The notes under the pieces were generated by a model. It had not been told where the DNA came from. It searched no databases and was given only the letters and a program-made list of their open reading frames with translations. This document shows, one piece after another, positions 1 through 7,617 of a stretch of DNA of 39,675 nucleotides; position 1 is the stretch's first letter, and every line of letters starts with the position of its first letter. The position numbers and the translations under genes were made by a program. The stretch is from Oscillatoria sp. HE19RPO. GTDB lineage: Bacteria > Cyanobacteriota > Cyanobacteriia > Cyanobacteriales > Laspinemataceae. The stretch covers positions 1 to 39,675 of the forward strand of contig NZ_JAMXOT010000017.1 in assembly GCF_024220515.1 (NCBI RefSeq), in the 5' to 3' direction.

Positions 1-53
1 TCTTCAAAGTCATTAGACTTCTGGATAGGTTGAGAATTAATCGATTTTTTCAT
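1..53 (-). CDS. Partial gene, N-terminus only (unknown)
   Basis: An ATG on the minus strand at 53 opens a frame that runs off the left edge, giving MKKSINSQPIQKSNDFE. A good ribosome binding site (AGAGGA) lies about 9 bases upstream, in the AT-rich stretch 54-75. Only 17 residues are visible, so no family can be named. The region between this start and the toxin remnant at 200 is AT-rich and looks like a promoter region. Confidence 0.4.
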   Translation of the reverse strand, partial: MKKSINSQPIQKSNDFE

Positions 54-199
54 TATGTTAATTCCTCTAAAATTTATGGCCCTAATTTAACATTTTTCAT
101 TCCAGAGAAATATTTGAAATTCAAATATTTTTTATAAGCCTAGCTTATTAAGTTGCAATAATTTTGGCTTTTATTTTTTATAAACCAAGTAGATTTCTA

Positions 200-349
200 T
201 CAGTAGTCCCGCATCATCATTACATATTTATGACTACCATTTTGTAAAATTAAAGCGGGGCGCTTTTTTTTGATTTCCGAACCCACAGTCGGATCGAAAT
301 TAACCAAATACACCGCTCCCCGTTTCGGTGATTTCACGGGTTCTGCCAT
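200..349 (-). pseudogene. Truncated MazF/PemK-family toxin
   Basis: The ATG at 349 overlaps the end of the antitoxin gene by 16 bases, the usual arrangement in type II toxin-antitoxin operons. The 49-residue product has the typical PemK/MazF start: RGAVYLVNFDPTVGSEIKKK followed by RPALILQN. This is the first beta strands and the conserved RPA turn of this endoribonuclease fold. After QN the family similarity stops and a short unrelated tail ends in TGA, whereas intact members have about 105-120 residues. The central and C-terminal parts of the fold are missing, so the toxin is probably inactive. Seen: overlap and motif. Inferred: truncation by deletion, followed by AT-rich DNA. Confidence 0.7.
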
Positions 350-597
350 ACTTCCTCTTCAATATCGAACCATTCATCAGTCAAACCCAAGTCTCGTGCA
401 GCCCAGCGAGTGGCTCCTTCTTGTAACTGTTGCTTGAGAGAGTCTCGCTGCTTCTGGGCAATATAAAATTTAACCGCCTCGTTAATCAAAGCACTGCGCT
501 TGAGTAGAGCATCATCCGCAGACTCGTCAGGTTTCGTGAGTTGGTCAATCAGTCGAATCGTTTCTTCCGGCAAGAGGATTTGTAAGTGCTGGGTCAT
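334..597 (-). CDS. Ribbon-helix-helix/MazE-like antitoxin
   Basis: An 87-residue protein. The N-terminal beta strand QHLQILLPEETIRLIDQL and the helices with RSALINEAVKFYI fit a CopG/Arc-type ribbon-helix-helix DNA-binding domain, which would bind the operon's own promoter. The acidic, tryptophan-rich C-terminus (TDEWFDIEEEVWQNP) is of the kind that wraps the toxin. The toxin gene follows with a 16-base overlap but is truncated, so this antitoxin appears to have lost its partner. Family assignment rests on sequence pattern and context. It could still neutralise a related MazF elsewhere in the genome, which is inference. Confidence 0.7.
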   Translation of the reverse strand: MTQHLQILLPEETIRLIDQLTKPDESADDALLKRSALINEAVKFYIAQKQRDSLKQQLQEGATRWAARDLGLTDEWFDIEEEVWQNP

Positions 598-711
598 TTG
601 GGCTAGACCTCAATTCGGGATAATTTCATTGTACATGGATTGACGGGGATTGGAAAGTTTAAATGCGGTTTTGGCTATGATTGTTCATTTTCAGCAGTAT
701 GGAGAAATAAA

Positions 712-1242
712 ATGATAACTCCAATCAATCTAAATCGTCATCGAAAGGCAAAAATTTGGCTAGGAGAGTTACCCAATTTAATTAATCCAAATCATTCCTT
801 TGTAGAGCGCTCTTTACCCGTTAGAACCTCTACCTTAACTCATCCACAACAAGCAGCCATTGAGATGCTCATCCCCTCAGCCGGACGCGCTCTTTATGGA
901 CTGTTAGGGGGTGATTTTTTGCCCACTGACTCAGGAGAACTTATCGTCAAAGTTGCAGTATCGGAGAATGCCGAAATAGAAATGCTGGGGTCACTTGCCT
1001 CTAACCTTGATACAGTTTACAGGGGGTTGCCCGTTGAGTATGCAGACAGCGTATTTAATGGGATAGGTGATGCCGGGGAAATTCTCGAATCTGGGATATT
1101 ATTGTGCAACTGTGCCGCACATAGTCCCGTGGGTTCATCGCCGCGTATGTTTCGCCAGCTTGCACTCATCCTAGTCCGATTAATCGCTTCTCAAACCGAA
1201 TCAGTATCCGAGGAAGAATTAACGAGCCTGGTTTCGGCTTAG
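712..1242 (+). CDS. Hypothetical protein next to SUKH gene
   Basis: A 176-residue protein with no family I recognise. The start at 712 is preferred over 640 because GGAG lies 7 bases upstream of the ATG and the first 24 residues of the longer version look non-coding. The C-terminal half contains a hydrophobic stretch (GILLCNCAA, then RMFRQLALILVRLIAS) and an acidic end (SVSEEELTSLVSA); no signal peptide or catalytic motif stands out. It lies 47 bases upstream of a SUKH-family gene on the same strand, so the two may form an operon. By analogy with SUKH neighbourhoods it could be an immunity protein or a remnant of a polymorphic-toxin locus, but nothing in it proves that. Confidence 0.6.
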   Translation: MITPINLNRHRKAKIWLGELPNLINPNHSFVERSLPVRTSTLTHPQQAAIEMLIPSAGRALYGLLGGDFLPTDSGELIVKVAVSENAEIEMLGSLASNLDTVYRGLPVEYADSVFNGIGDAGEILESGILLCNCAAHSPVGSSPRMFRQLALILVRLIASQTESVSEEELTSLVSA

Positions 1243-1289
1243 TATTGAAAACACTGCTTTAATAGCGCTATTGTCAATAATTCAACCCC

Positions 1290-1733
1290 ATGAATCATAT
1301 CCTAATCCAAGACTCAGCCCATCATCGGCAACTTTTTGTATGGAATGGTGCGATCGCCGCCCACCGCTTACAGACTTGGCTAGAAAAACGGAACTTGAAA
1401 CTCCCCAATGACTTAATCGAACTCTGGGAAATGACAGGGGGTGGAGAGTTGTTCGAGTCAGAAACGATTTTGAGTCCGTTTGGCGATGCCAATTTGGGAG
1501 ATGATATTGATAGTATGAATGAGTGGCACCATGCTCAAGGTATGGCGCAGGAGTATCTCCTGTTTCATATCGGAACTGGACTGAGTGCAGTTCGGTTAAC
1601 CGATGGGCGCTACGTTACCCTCAGTGACAGCTATCAAGAATTGTCTAAATTTGTGACATTAGCCGATTGGTATCGGGATGAAATTCGCGCAGAATATGGG
1701 AGTCGGTACAAACTGGATGCCTTGTTAGTCTAG
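1290..1733 (+). CDS. SUKH (SMI1/KNR4) family protein
   Basis: A 147-residue protein with the SUKH-type signature around residues 37-65: LKLPNDLIELWEMTGGGELF followed by a hydrophobic LSPFG segment. The family pattern is LPxdlxxlwxxxNGG followed by a conserved aromatic/Gly region. In bacteria many SUKH proteins are immunity proteins against secreted nuclease or deaminase toxins; others are stand-alone with unknown roles. No toxin with a secretion domain is visible nearby, so the protective role is inference. It follows the hypothetical gene at 712-1242 by 47 bases and is probably co-transcribed with it. Confidence 0.6.
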   Translation: MNHILIQDSAHHRQLFVWNGAIAAHRLQTWLEKRNLKLPNDLIELWEMTGGGELFESETILSPFGDANLGDDIDSMNEWHHAQGMAQEYLLFHIGTGLSAVRLTDGRYVTLSDSYQELSKFVTLADWYRDEIRAEYGSRYKLDALLV

Positions 1734-1760
1734 CTGGGAAAGAGGCGATCGCCCTTTATA

Positions 1761-1858
1761 GTCGAAATCGAAGTTGCGATCGCCCAATTGCCAGCCGCCC
1801 AAGTGCGTCAATTTGCCCAATGGCTTCAGCACGATTTAGAGGATACCTGGGATAATAA
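1761..1858 (+). pseudogene. Decayed duplicate of the antitoxin-like gene at 2009
   Basis: Read in frame from 1761 the peptide VEIEVAIAQLPAAQVRQFAQ and the following WLQHDLEDTWD match residues 14-44 of the gene at 2009-2251 at most positions. No start codon precedes it. The match ends at about 1856, exactly where a MITE with the end CAGGATTTACGC begins, and does not resume after it. It is therefore a broken tandem copy, with the C-terminal half lost at or after the insertion. Confidence 0.65.
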
Positions 1859-1957
1859 CAGGATTTACGCAATCTTTAACCCAAAACCCTAAATGTAGAG
1901 GCGATTCGCGAATCGCCTCTACATTTAGGATGAATTCTCAAAATCTGCGTAAGTCGG
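1859..1957. mobile_element. Small palindromic MITE (CAGGAYTTACGC ends)
   Basis: A roughly 99-bp element with imperfect terminal inverted repeats (CAGGATTTACGCA on the left, TGCGTAAGTC on the right). Its centre is a 40-bp near-perfect palindrome, CTAAATGTAGAGGCGATTCG and its complement, at 1889-1928. It carries no coding capacity. A second copy lies at 30308-30386, and the same right end closes the tandem array at 17.96 kb. It sits exactly at the breakpoint of the decayed gene copy. The transposase that would move it is not in this window. Confidence 0.65.
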
Positions 1958-2008
1958 AGAAGTTTGGGCTAGGGTTGTTGATTTCCATCGGTAATTACCA
2001 TAAAATGG

Positions 2009-2251
2009 ATGGTAATGTCTATCGAACAAAACTGGATGAAAACCCGAGTCGAAATCGAAGCAGCGATCGCCCAATTGCCAGAAGCGGAAGTGCGTCAACT
2101 TGCCCAATGGCTTGAAAACTATTTAGAAGATGCCTGGGATAAGCAGATGAAAGAGGATTTAGCCTCTGGAAAATTAGATAAACTCATAGCCAAAGCAGAA
2201 GCCGACATCGATAGCAACCGCTTCATAGAAATTGACCGCATTTTGTCCTGA
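2009..2251 (+). CDS. Orphan antitoxin-like small protein
   Basis: An 80-residue, strongly helical and charged protein. The core VEIEAAIAQLPEAEVRQLAQ followed by WLENYLEDAWDKQMKEDLAS and GKLDKLIAKAEADID resembles a family of cyanobacterial proteins usually encoded just before a RelE/ParE-like toxin. Here no toxin follows: the next gene is on the opposite strand and its stop lies 7 bases away. ATGs at 2009, 2015 and 2036 are all possible starts; family members tend to begin near the third (MKTRVEIEAA). A broken duplicate lies 250 bases upstream. The antitoxin role is inferred from family context only. Confidence 0.65.
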   Translation: MVMSIEQNWMKTRVEIEAAIAQLPEAEVRQLAQWLENYLEDAWDKQMKEDLASGKLDKLIAKAEADIDSNRFIEIDRILS

Positions 2252-2258
2252 TTTCTAC

Positions 2259-3113
2259 CTAGTTAATACTTCTCCATTGAGATACATTGGCAGCAATTTC
2301 CTGTAAATATTCATTCACCGTGAGACCATGCGCCTGGGATAATTTTCTCAGGGTTTCCAATTTCGGGTGCTCGCCTTTTTCAATACAACGAATCTGGCGG
2401 GATGAAATTCCGGGAATATCCGTTTCTTTGAGATGATGCGCCTTCCTCACCGCTGCCACAGCCTCCCCAAACTTTTGATCATAAATTGCGCGTTCAGCCC
2501 GTAAACGATCCCGCAATTCCGGATCTACTTTCGCTCGAAGGGCTTCCATATCCATGTGAATATCGCCACTCGGCCAATAGAGATAGCTTCCATCTTCATC
2601 AATTTCAAATTCTGCTCGGTTTTCGGGGGACAGGTTTGCTAAAATCGGTAACTGCTGGAAAGGAATTTCCCAGGTTTGTAAAGCACAGTCCGTGACTAAT
2701 AAACGATCTTCAATCACCGTGGCATTAGCTATTAATTGCTCCCGTGCTCCCATTTCCCATGCTGCTAAAATCCTCTTGGGTTCAGCGATATTAGAATAAA
2801 AGAAAACCTTATCCATTGAGTACAATAGCCATTGCCATTCTGCCTGTTCTAACCTCTGTAGCATAACTTTCAGATCGGAATCAATCCACACAAACAAGAC
2901 TTTGAATACCTCATGTCTCTGAAAAACTCGCGTAATTTCTGGTAATCCTGTGGCAGAGGTAAAAACAAATAAATTGTCAGAAGTTGGGAGTTCTCCAGAA
3001 AAACGATTTAACCCCCACATTGCCGAATTAGAAGGGACTATTTCTTTATAGGGATGCTCAGTCAGGCGATCAGGGACGATAACGGTCATTTCAATAGAAG
3101 TATTAGCAGTCAT
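2259..3113 (-). CDS. DUF2442-HTH protein, partner of DUF4160
   Basis: A 284-residue protein starting at the ATG at 3113, which overlaps the stop codon of the upstream DUF4160 gene as TAATG; a longer frame from 3149 is less likely. The C-terminal half carries the DUF2442 signature EFEIDEDGSYLYWPSGDIHM and ends in a helix-turn-helix segment containing TDIPGISSRQIRCIEKGEHP. The first 150 residues form an extra alpha/beta-looking domain (VFTSATGLPEITRVF, LFVWIDSDLKVML) that I do not recognise. DUF4160/DUF2442 pairs have been proposed as toxin-antitoxin systems, with the HTH protein as probable antitoxin and autorepressor. That role is inference here. Confidence 0.7.
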   Translation of the reverse strand: MTANTSIEMTVIVPDRLTEHPYKEIVPSNSAMWGLNRFSGELPTSDNLFVFTSATGLPEITRVFQRHEVFKVLFVWIDSDLKVMLQRLEQAEWQWLLYSMDKVFFYSNIAEPKRILAAWEMGAREQLIANATVIEDRLLVTDCALQTWEIPFQQLPILANLSPENRAEFEIDEDGSYLYWPSGDIHMDMEALRAKVDPELRDRLRAERAIYDQKFGEAVAAVRKAHHLKETDIPGISSRQIRCIEKGEHPKLETLRKLSQAHGLTVNEYLQEIAANVSQWRSIN

Positions 3114-3391
3114 TAAAATCCGCTCCTGTAGGCCACTTTCGTTTCCCATTCTTGCAAAAGTTCTTCCTGGTAAGCCACAACAAGTGCCGCAATTTTTGTT
3201 TTTTCGGCTGATGTCGGTTCTTTCCTAGAAAAGATTACATTAAAGTCCAGACTTTTTTCCTGGGTCGTCTCGATGAAGACCCGAATCTCCCAAGCCCCAA
3301 GTTTCTTAACATGGAAGTGAGGGGGAGGATGGTCCGCTGAGTGAAACCCCAACCGCAAACCATTGATTGAAAACGCATCGACTTTACCCAA
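3113..3391 (-). CDS. DUF4160 protein (putative toxin partner)
   Basis: A 92-residue protein with the DUF4160 core: INGLRLGFHSADHPPPHFHV, i.e. a beta strand followed by the H-x-PPHxHV motif, then WEIRVFIETTQEKSLDF and a C-terminal helix ending in QEELLQEWE. The start is uncertain: TTG at 3391 fits the family length, but no clear ribosome binding site is seen. The stop overlaps the start of the DUF2442-HTH gene (TAATG), so translation is coupled. The family is widespread in bacteria, often next to DUF2442, and its biochemical activity is not established to my knowledge. Confidence 0.7.
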   Translation of the reverse strand: MGKVDAFSINGLRLGFHSADHPPPHFHVKKLGAWEIRVFIETTQEKSLDFNVIFSRKEPTSAEKTKIAALVVAYQEELLQEWETKVAYRSGF

Positions 3392-3676
3392 GAAAATAAA
3401 TGATAGAGATCACTTGTCTACAGATTAACCTACAGCAGACATTTTGGACTATACCTTTTTTAAGAATGTTCGGTATGCGGTAGAAGATGAAAGGGGTGGA
3501 TCGGATAAAGGGCGAGATCGCATTCATCCTCATCCGATGCCCCCTTCACTCCTATTTTTTCCGCACGAACCGTAACACCACCAGATACACCCACAGCTAA
3601 AGGGTAGGAGAATTACCGCACCCCTCTAATTCCTACCCTTGCCCGACCCTGGAAAATTACGGCTAGAGGCGGGTTG
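3392..3676. other. Intergenic, no gene seen
   Basis: About 285 bases between two minus-strand genes, with no convincing ORF. One inverted repeat is visible, GGGTAGGA at 3603-3610 with TCCTACCC at about 3631-3638. It has no T-run, so a terminator is not clear. The segment should contain the promoter of the DUF4160/DUF2442 pair. Confidence 0.5.
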
Positions 3677-3865
3677 CTATTTGCGCCATTCTTTGATTGC
3701 CTTAATCAGGGCGGCTGTCGCGGACATCAAGAAAGCGATTGATGTAATGATGTTAGCGGGACTGCTTCCATGTTGGTTCCAGGTATGAGGACATTGAATG
3801 AGTTCCTCTGGCAAAGGCATCTCTTCAATGGGTTGAATTTGGGGAATTTCTTGAGTTTCCGGCAT
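3677..3865 (-). CDS. Small single-span membrane protein (unknown)
   Basis: A 62-residue protein with a strong ribosome binding site (AAGGAG, 8 bases before the ATG). Residues 1-35 are polar, rich in Pro, Glu and Gln. Residues 37-56 (ANIITSIAFLMSATAALIKA) form one likely membrane helix, followed by a basic tail KEWRK. It is divergent from the NACHT gene, with a shared 160-bp promoter region. No family recognised. It might be a small partner or regulator of the neighbouring NTPase, but this is only positional. Confidence 0.55.
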   Translation of the reverse strand: MPETQEIPQIQPIEEMPLPEELIQCPHTWNQHGSSPANIITSIAFLMSATAALIKAIKEWRK

Positions 3866-4025
3866 CTTTGGTCTCCTTGTTTTAGATTTGAGACCAATCT
3901 AATTTGGGCGCGAGGGTCAATGGTGAGCATTTAAAGTCAGAGATTAAATGAAACTTTCTGAACCTGCCCTAAACCGATAAAAGCCCGTAAACTATGGATA
4001 TGGGAAAAGCGTCACTCGGTTAACT

Positions 4026-7000
4026 ATGGGAGAAACACGCCAACGCGGGGTCCGGATTCATCGATATGGCAAGGAAAAACTGACCACAACTAAGGCAACG
4101 ACACAGAATTACAAGGGTAAGAAGTGGACTTATGCTGACATTTCCCGCAGTGCTCATGTCAGTGAAAGCACAGTTAAGCGGTTTTTCAGTGGCAAAGAAG
4201 TGGATGAGGAGTCAGCCATTGCCATTTGCGACGCCTTGGGTTTAGAAGTAAAAGATGTTGTGGACCTCAACGAATGGAACCCCCCAACTCCGGATGAACC
4301 TACCACCAACGATATCGACTGGCGCGAAGTCTGCGAAACGATGCTCAACCGCAGACTCAGCAGCAACCTGCTTACTGCCAACGAGGATATCAACTTTAAC
4401 CTCGATGATATTCACGTTCCCCTGGCGCTGGTAGAACGACGCCAGCGCGACAAACGCCCCGGGGAGACTCGCGCCGAAGAGGGTTCGCAACTCTACGAAC
4501 CCACGGGATATGAAGAAAAACAGCGCTTTGAACATGATCAGTTTTTGCAAGATATCCTCGGCAAAGGGGAAGGCAAAACCAAAGGGCGGCAGATTGCCAT
4601 CATCGGCGAACCGGGTGCGGGAAAAACCACCCTGCTGCAAAAAATCGCTTTTTGGATTTTAGAGGAACGCTCAGATTTGCCGATTTGGATTTCCTTAGCT
4701 GACTTGCAGGGACGGGGACTCTGCGACTATTTGCTGGAAACTTGGCTAAAACAAGCGATTCCCCCGTCGCGCCTGATTGAACAGGTGCGAGAAGACTTTC
4801 TGGCGGAACTGGAACAAGGGCGGGTGTGGTTGCTGCTGGATGGGGTGGATGAGATGGCGACGGAAAGGGCCACGGGAGGATTGCCACTCCAGCAAATTGC
4901 CACCCAACTGAAAGGCTGGATCGCCTCAGCTCGGGTGGTTCTAACTTGTCGGGTTAATGTCTGGGAAGCGAATCTCAATGCTTTGGAAGCGTTCGAGACT
5001 TATCGAATGCTGAATTTTAAGTATCCCACCCAGGTGGAAGCGTTTATCGGCAAGTGGTTTGAACGCAGCGATGCCACCAAAGGGGAAGCCCTGCGCCAGG
5101 AATTAGCCAAAGCGGAATATCAGCGCCTACAGGATTTGGTGAAAAATCCCCTGCGGTTGACCCTACTGTGCAGCACTTGGCAAACCTCCGAAGGGTTGCC
5201 GGAAACTCAGGCAGCACTCTACGAAAGATTTGTGGAGAAAATTTATCAGTGGAAACAGAACTATTTCCCCACCACGGAACCGCAGCGTCAGCAACTTAAC
5301 CACGCATTAGGAGAATTGGCGCGTCGAGGAATAGATGATGCCGCCTCTCCGTTTCGCCTGCGGCATCAGTTGGTTACCGAGGTACTGGGGGATTGTGATG
5401 ATGATAACTCTCTGTTTGCCTTAGCGCTGCAACTGGGTTGGTTAAATCAGGTGGGAGTTGCAGCAGAAGACCCCGATGAGAAGGTTTACGCTTTCTATCA
5501 CGCCACCTTTCAGGAATATTTCGCGGCGTTAAGTATTGAGGATTGGGATTTTTTCTTGCCTAAAAAACATTGCGATCGCCCGGTTCCAGGAAAGCGCTAT
5601 CGCATCTTTGACCTCCTGTGGAAACAGACAATTTTGCTGTGGTTGGGGCGTAAAGATGTACCGAAGGACAAGAAAGAAGAGTTTATATCCAGGTTGGTCC
5701 AGTTTGAGGATGGATGCAGAACTTTTTCTTTTTATGGATTTCGTGCCTATTTTCTTGCTACTGCCGGAATAGCCGAATTTAAGGAATGCGATCGGGCTGA
5801 TGAGATTATTGCTCAAATTGTGCTTTGGGGGTTTGGTAATTTTAACGAAGAAAAACAAGAGTGGCGGACTTTTCTTGATCCGATAGCATCAAAGGCCACA
5901 ACTGTTCTAGGAGAAACAGAACACATTAAGGCGACCGCAGCTTTAGTCAATTTAATCGCCCACTCTGAATTTAGATTTAACCGCTGTAAAGCGGCAGAAA
6001 GGTTAGGAAAAATTGACCCGGGCAATCCAGAAGCGATTGCGTGTTTAGTTAATTTAATCGCCCACGCTGAAGATGAAGGAACCCGCTGGCAAGCGGCAGA
6101 AAGTTTGGGGGCAATTGACCCGGGCAATCCAGAGGCAATTGCGTGGTTAGTTAATTTAATCGCCCACGCTCAAGATGAAGGAACCCGCTGGCGAGCGGCA
6201 TATAATTTGGGTAAAATTGGCGCAGGCAATCAAAGGGCGATTGAGGCATTAGTCCATTTAATCAGCCACTCTGAAGATGAAGGAACCCGCCGGGAAGCAG
6301 CTTCAAGTTTAGGTAAAATTGGCGCGGGCAATCAAACGGCGATTGAGGCATTAGTCAATTTAATCGGCCACTCTGAAGATGAAGAAACCCGCCGGGAAGC
6401 AGCTTCCAGTTTGGAGGAAATTGACCCCAGCAATCCAGAAGCGAGCACAGCATTAATCAATTTAATCGCCCACTCTGAAGATGAAGGAACCCGCCGGGAA
6501 GCAGCAGAAAGTTTGGGTGAAGTAGGCGTCGGCAATCCAGAGGTTATAACAGAATTAATCAATTTAATCGCCCACTCTAAAGATGAAGTGACCCGGTGGC
6601 AAGCGGCTTCAAGTTTGGGTAAAATAGGCGTCGGCAATCCAGAGGTTATCGCGGCATTAGCCAATTTAATCGCCGAGTCGGAAGATGAAGATACCCGCAC
6701 GCTAATAGTACGTAATTTGGAAAAAATTGACGTTGTGGGCATTATAAAGGCGATCAATGTATTAGCCAAATTAATCGCCCACTCTAAAGATGAATGGGTC
6801 CGCCGCAGGCAAGCCGCAAATAGTTTGGAAGAAATTGACGTTGTGGGCATTATTATAAAGGAAATCGAGGTATTATTCAAATTAATTGCCGACGCGGAAT
6901 CTAAATATATCCGCAGGGAAGCGGCATTAAGTTTGGATAAAATTTGGACAACAGAAAAACGGTATTTATTTTTCGTGACTTCCCTCAAGGATTTATTATC

Positions 7001-7562
7001 CGATGAGATTTATAAAAATGACTTTAAGCGCTTTGAGAAAGCCCACGAAGTCATTTGGAATTCTGCTCAAAACCTCTCGTATCCTGAATTTTATCGCGCT
7101 TGGCATGGTGAAGAGGAGGAAGTAGAACCAGAACCTGTCTCCAATTTACCCCAGCGCCTCCATGCTAAACTGGAAGAAATGGGATTGTCTTCATCCCTCC
7201 AGTTAATCTGCATCGATGGCAGCAAGTTTATCGATAAAGATAATCCTGCTGCTAAAATCTACAATGAAATGCGCCGCGCTAACTGTCCCAAAAGTGCAGA
7301 TGGCACACCGAAAACAATGGCGGATCTGCAATCCTATTGGGATGAATTGACGTTAGAATCGGAACAACCTATTGTTTTAGTGTTTTACGAAACTCTAACT
7401 GCACCGGAAATGTCAGGATTTAGTGAGAAATTTCTCACGGATTTAAGCAAGTTTGATGGGGCGATTTGCGTGGTGACTGAGGCGCGAGTCAGTGGGTTGC
7501 AAACGTTTTCGCCGAATCAAGGGAATTGGCTTGCAGAATTGGTCAATTGGATAAAAAATTGA
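4026..7562 (+). CDS. HTH-NACHT-HEAT NTPase (bacterial NLR-like)
   Basis: A 1178-residue STAND-class NTPase. Residues 25-85 form an XRE-like helix-turn-helix (WTYADISRSAHVSESTVKRF). Residues 185-350 are a NACHT domain with Walker A GEPGAGKTT at 194-202, Walker B LLLDGVDE at 269-276 and a sensor-like VVLTCR. The helical part follows, with NPLRLTLLCS and the end motif YAFYHATFQEYFAA. Residues about 639-975 hold ten HEAT-type repeats of 34 residues, and residues about 1040-1178 a C-terminal alpha/beta domain (LQLICIDGSKF, PIVLVFYETL). bNACHT proteins of this plan protect against phages or act in signalling, with repeats as sensor. No nuclease or TIR effector is fused, so the HTH or C-terminal domain would carry the output. 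No clear ribosome binding site. Confidence 0.9.
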   Translation: MGETRQRGVRIHRYGKEKLTTTKATTQNYKGKKWTYADISRSAHVSESTVKRFFSGKEVDEESAIAICDALGLEVKDVVDLNEWNPPTPDEPTTNDIDWREVCETMLNRRLSSNLLTANEDINFNLDDIHVPLALVERRQRDKRPGETRAEEGSQLYEPTGYEEKQRFEHDQFLQDILGKGEGKTKGRQIAIIGEPGAGKTTLLQKIAFWILEERSDLPIWISLADLQGRGLCDYLLETWLKQAIPPSRLIEQVREDFLAELEQGRVWLLLDGVDEMATERATGGLPLQQIATQLKGWIASARVVLTCRVNVWEANLNALEAFETYRMLNFKYPTQVEAFIGKWFERSDATKGEALRQELAKAEYQRLQDLVKNPLRLTLLCSTWQTSEGLPETQAALYERFVEKIYQWKQNYFPTTEPQRQQLNHALGELARRGIDDAASPFRLRHQLVTEVLGDCDDDNSLFALALQLGWLNQVGVAAEDPDEKVYAFYHATFQEYFAALSIEDWDFFLPKKHCDRPVPGKRYRIFDLLWKQTILLWLGRKDVPKDKKEEFISRLVQFEDGCRTFSFYGFRAYFLATAGIAEFKECDRADEIIAQIVLWGFGNFNEEKQEWRTFLDPIASKATTVLGETEHIKATAALVNLIAHSEFRFNRCKAAERLGKIDPGNPEAIACLVNLIAHAEDEGTRWQAAESLGAIDPGNPEAIAWLVNLIAHAQDEGTRWRAAYNLGKIGAGNQRAIEALVHLISHSEDEGTRREAASSLGKIGAGNQTAIEALVNLIGHSEDEETRREAASSLEEIDPSNPEASTALINLIAHSEDEGTRREAAESLGEVGVGNPEVITELINLIAHSKDEVTRWQAASSLGKIGVGNPEVIAALANLIAESEDEDTRTLIVRNLEKIDVVGIIKAINVLAKLIAHSKDEWVRRRQAANSLEEIDVVGIIIKEIEVLFKLIADAESKYIRREAALSLDKIWTTEKRYLFFVTSLKDLLSDEIYKNDFKRFEKAHEVIWNSAQNLSYPEFYRAWHGEEEEVEPEPVSNLPQRLHAKLEEMGLSSSLQLICIDGSKFIDKDNPAAKIYNEMRRANCPKSADGTPKTMADLQSYWDELTLESEQPIVLVFYETLTAPEMSGFSEKFLTDLSKFDGAICVVTEARVSGLQTFSPNQGNWLAELVNWIKN
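5935..6955 (+). repeat. Ten in-frame 102-bp HEAT-coding repeats
   Basis: Inside the NACHT gene, units of about 102 bp encode the consensus LVNLIAHSEDEGTRREAASS followed by LGKIGAGNPEAI. Units 2 to 7 are very close to each other at the DNA level (for example the shared aatttaatcgcccactctga), while units 8 to 10 have drifted. This points to recent internal duplication and possible variation in copy number between strains. Confidence 0.8.
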
Positions 7563-7617
7563 TACTTTTCGGATGATTTCGGCCCGTCCTGCTACTCGAA
7601 ACAGAAAGAACATTATT

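Noticed and set aside
5813-6988. Minus-strand ORFs with repetitive hydrophobic sequence
   Set aside because: Antisense shadows of the HEAT repeats in the NACHT gene.
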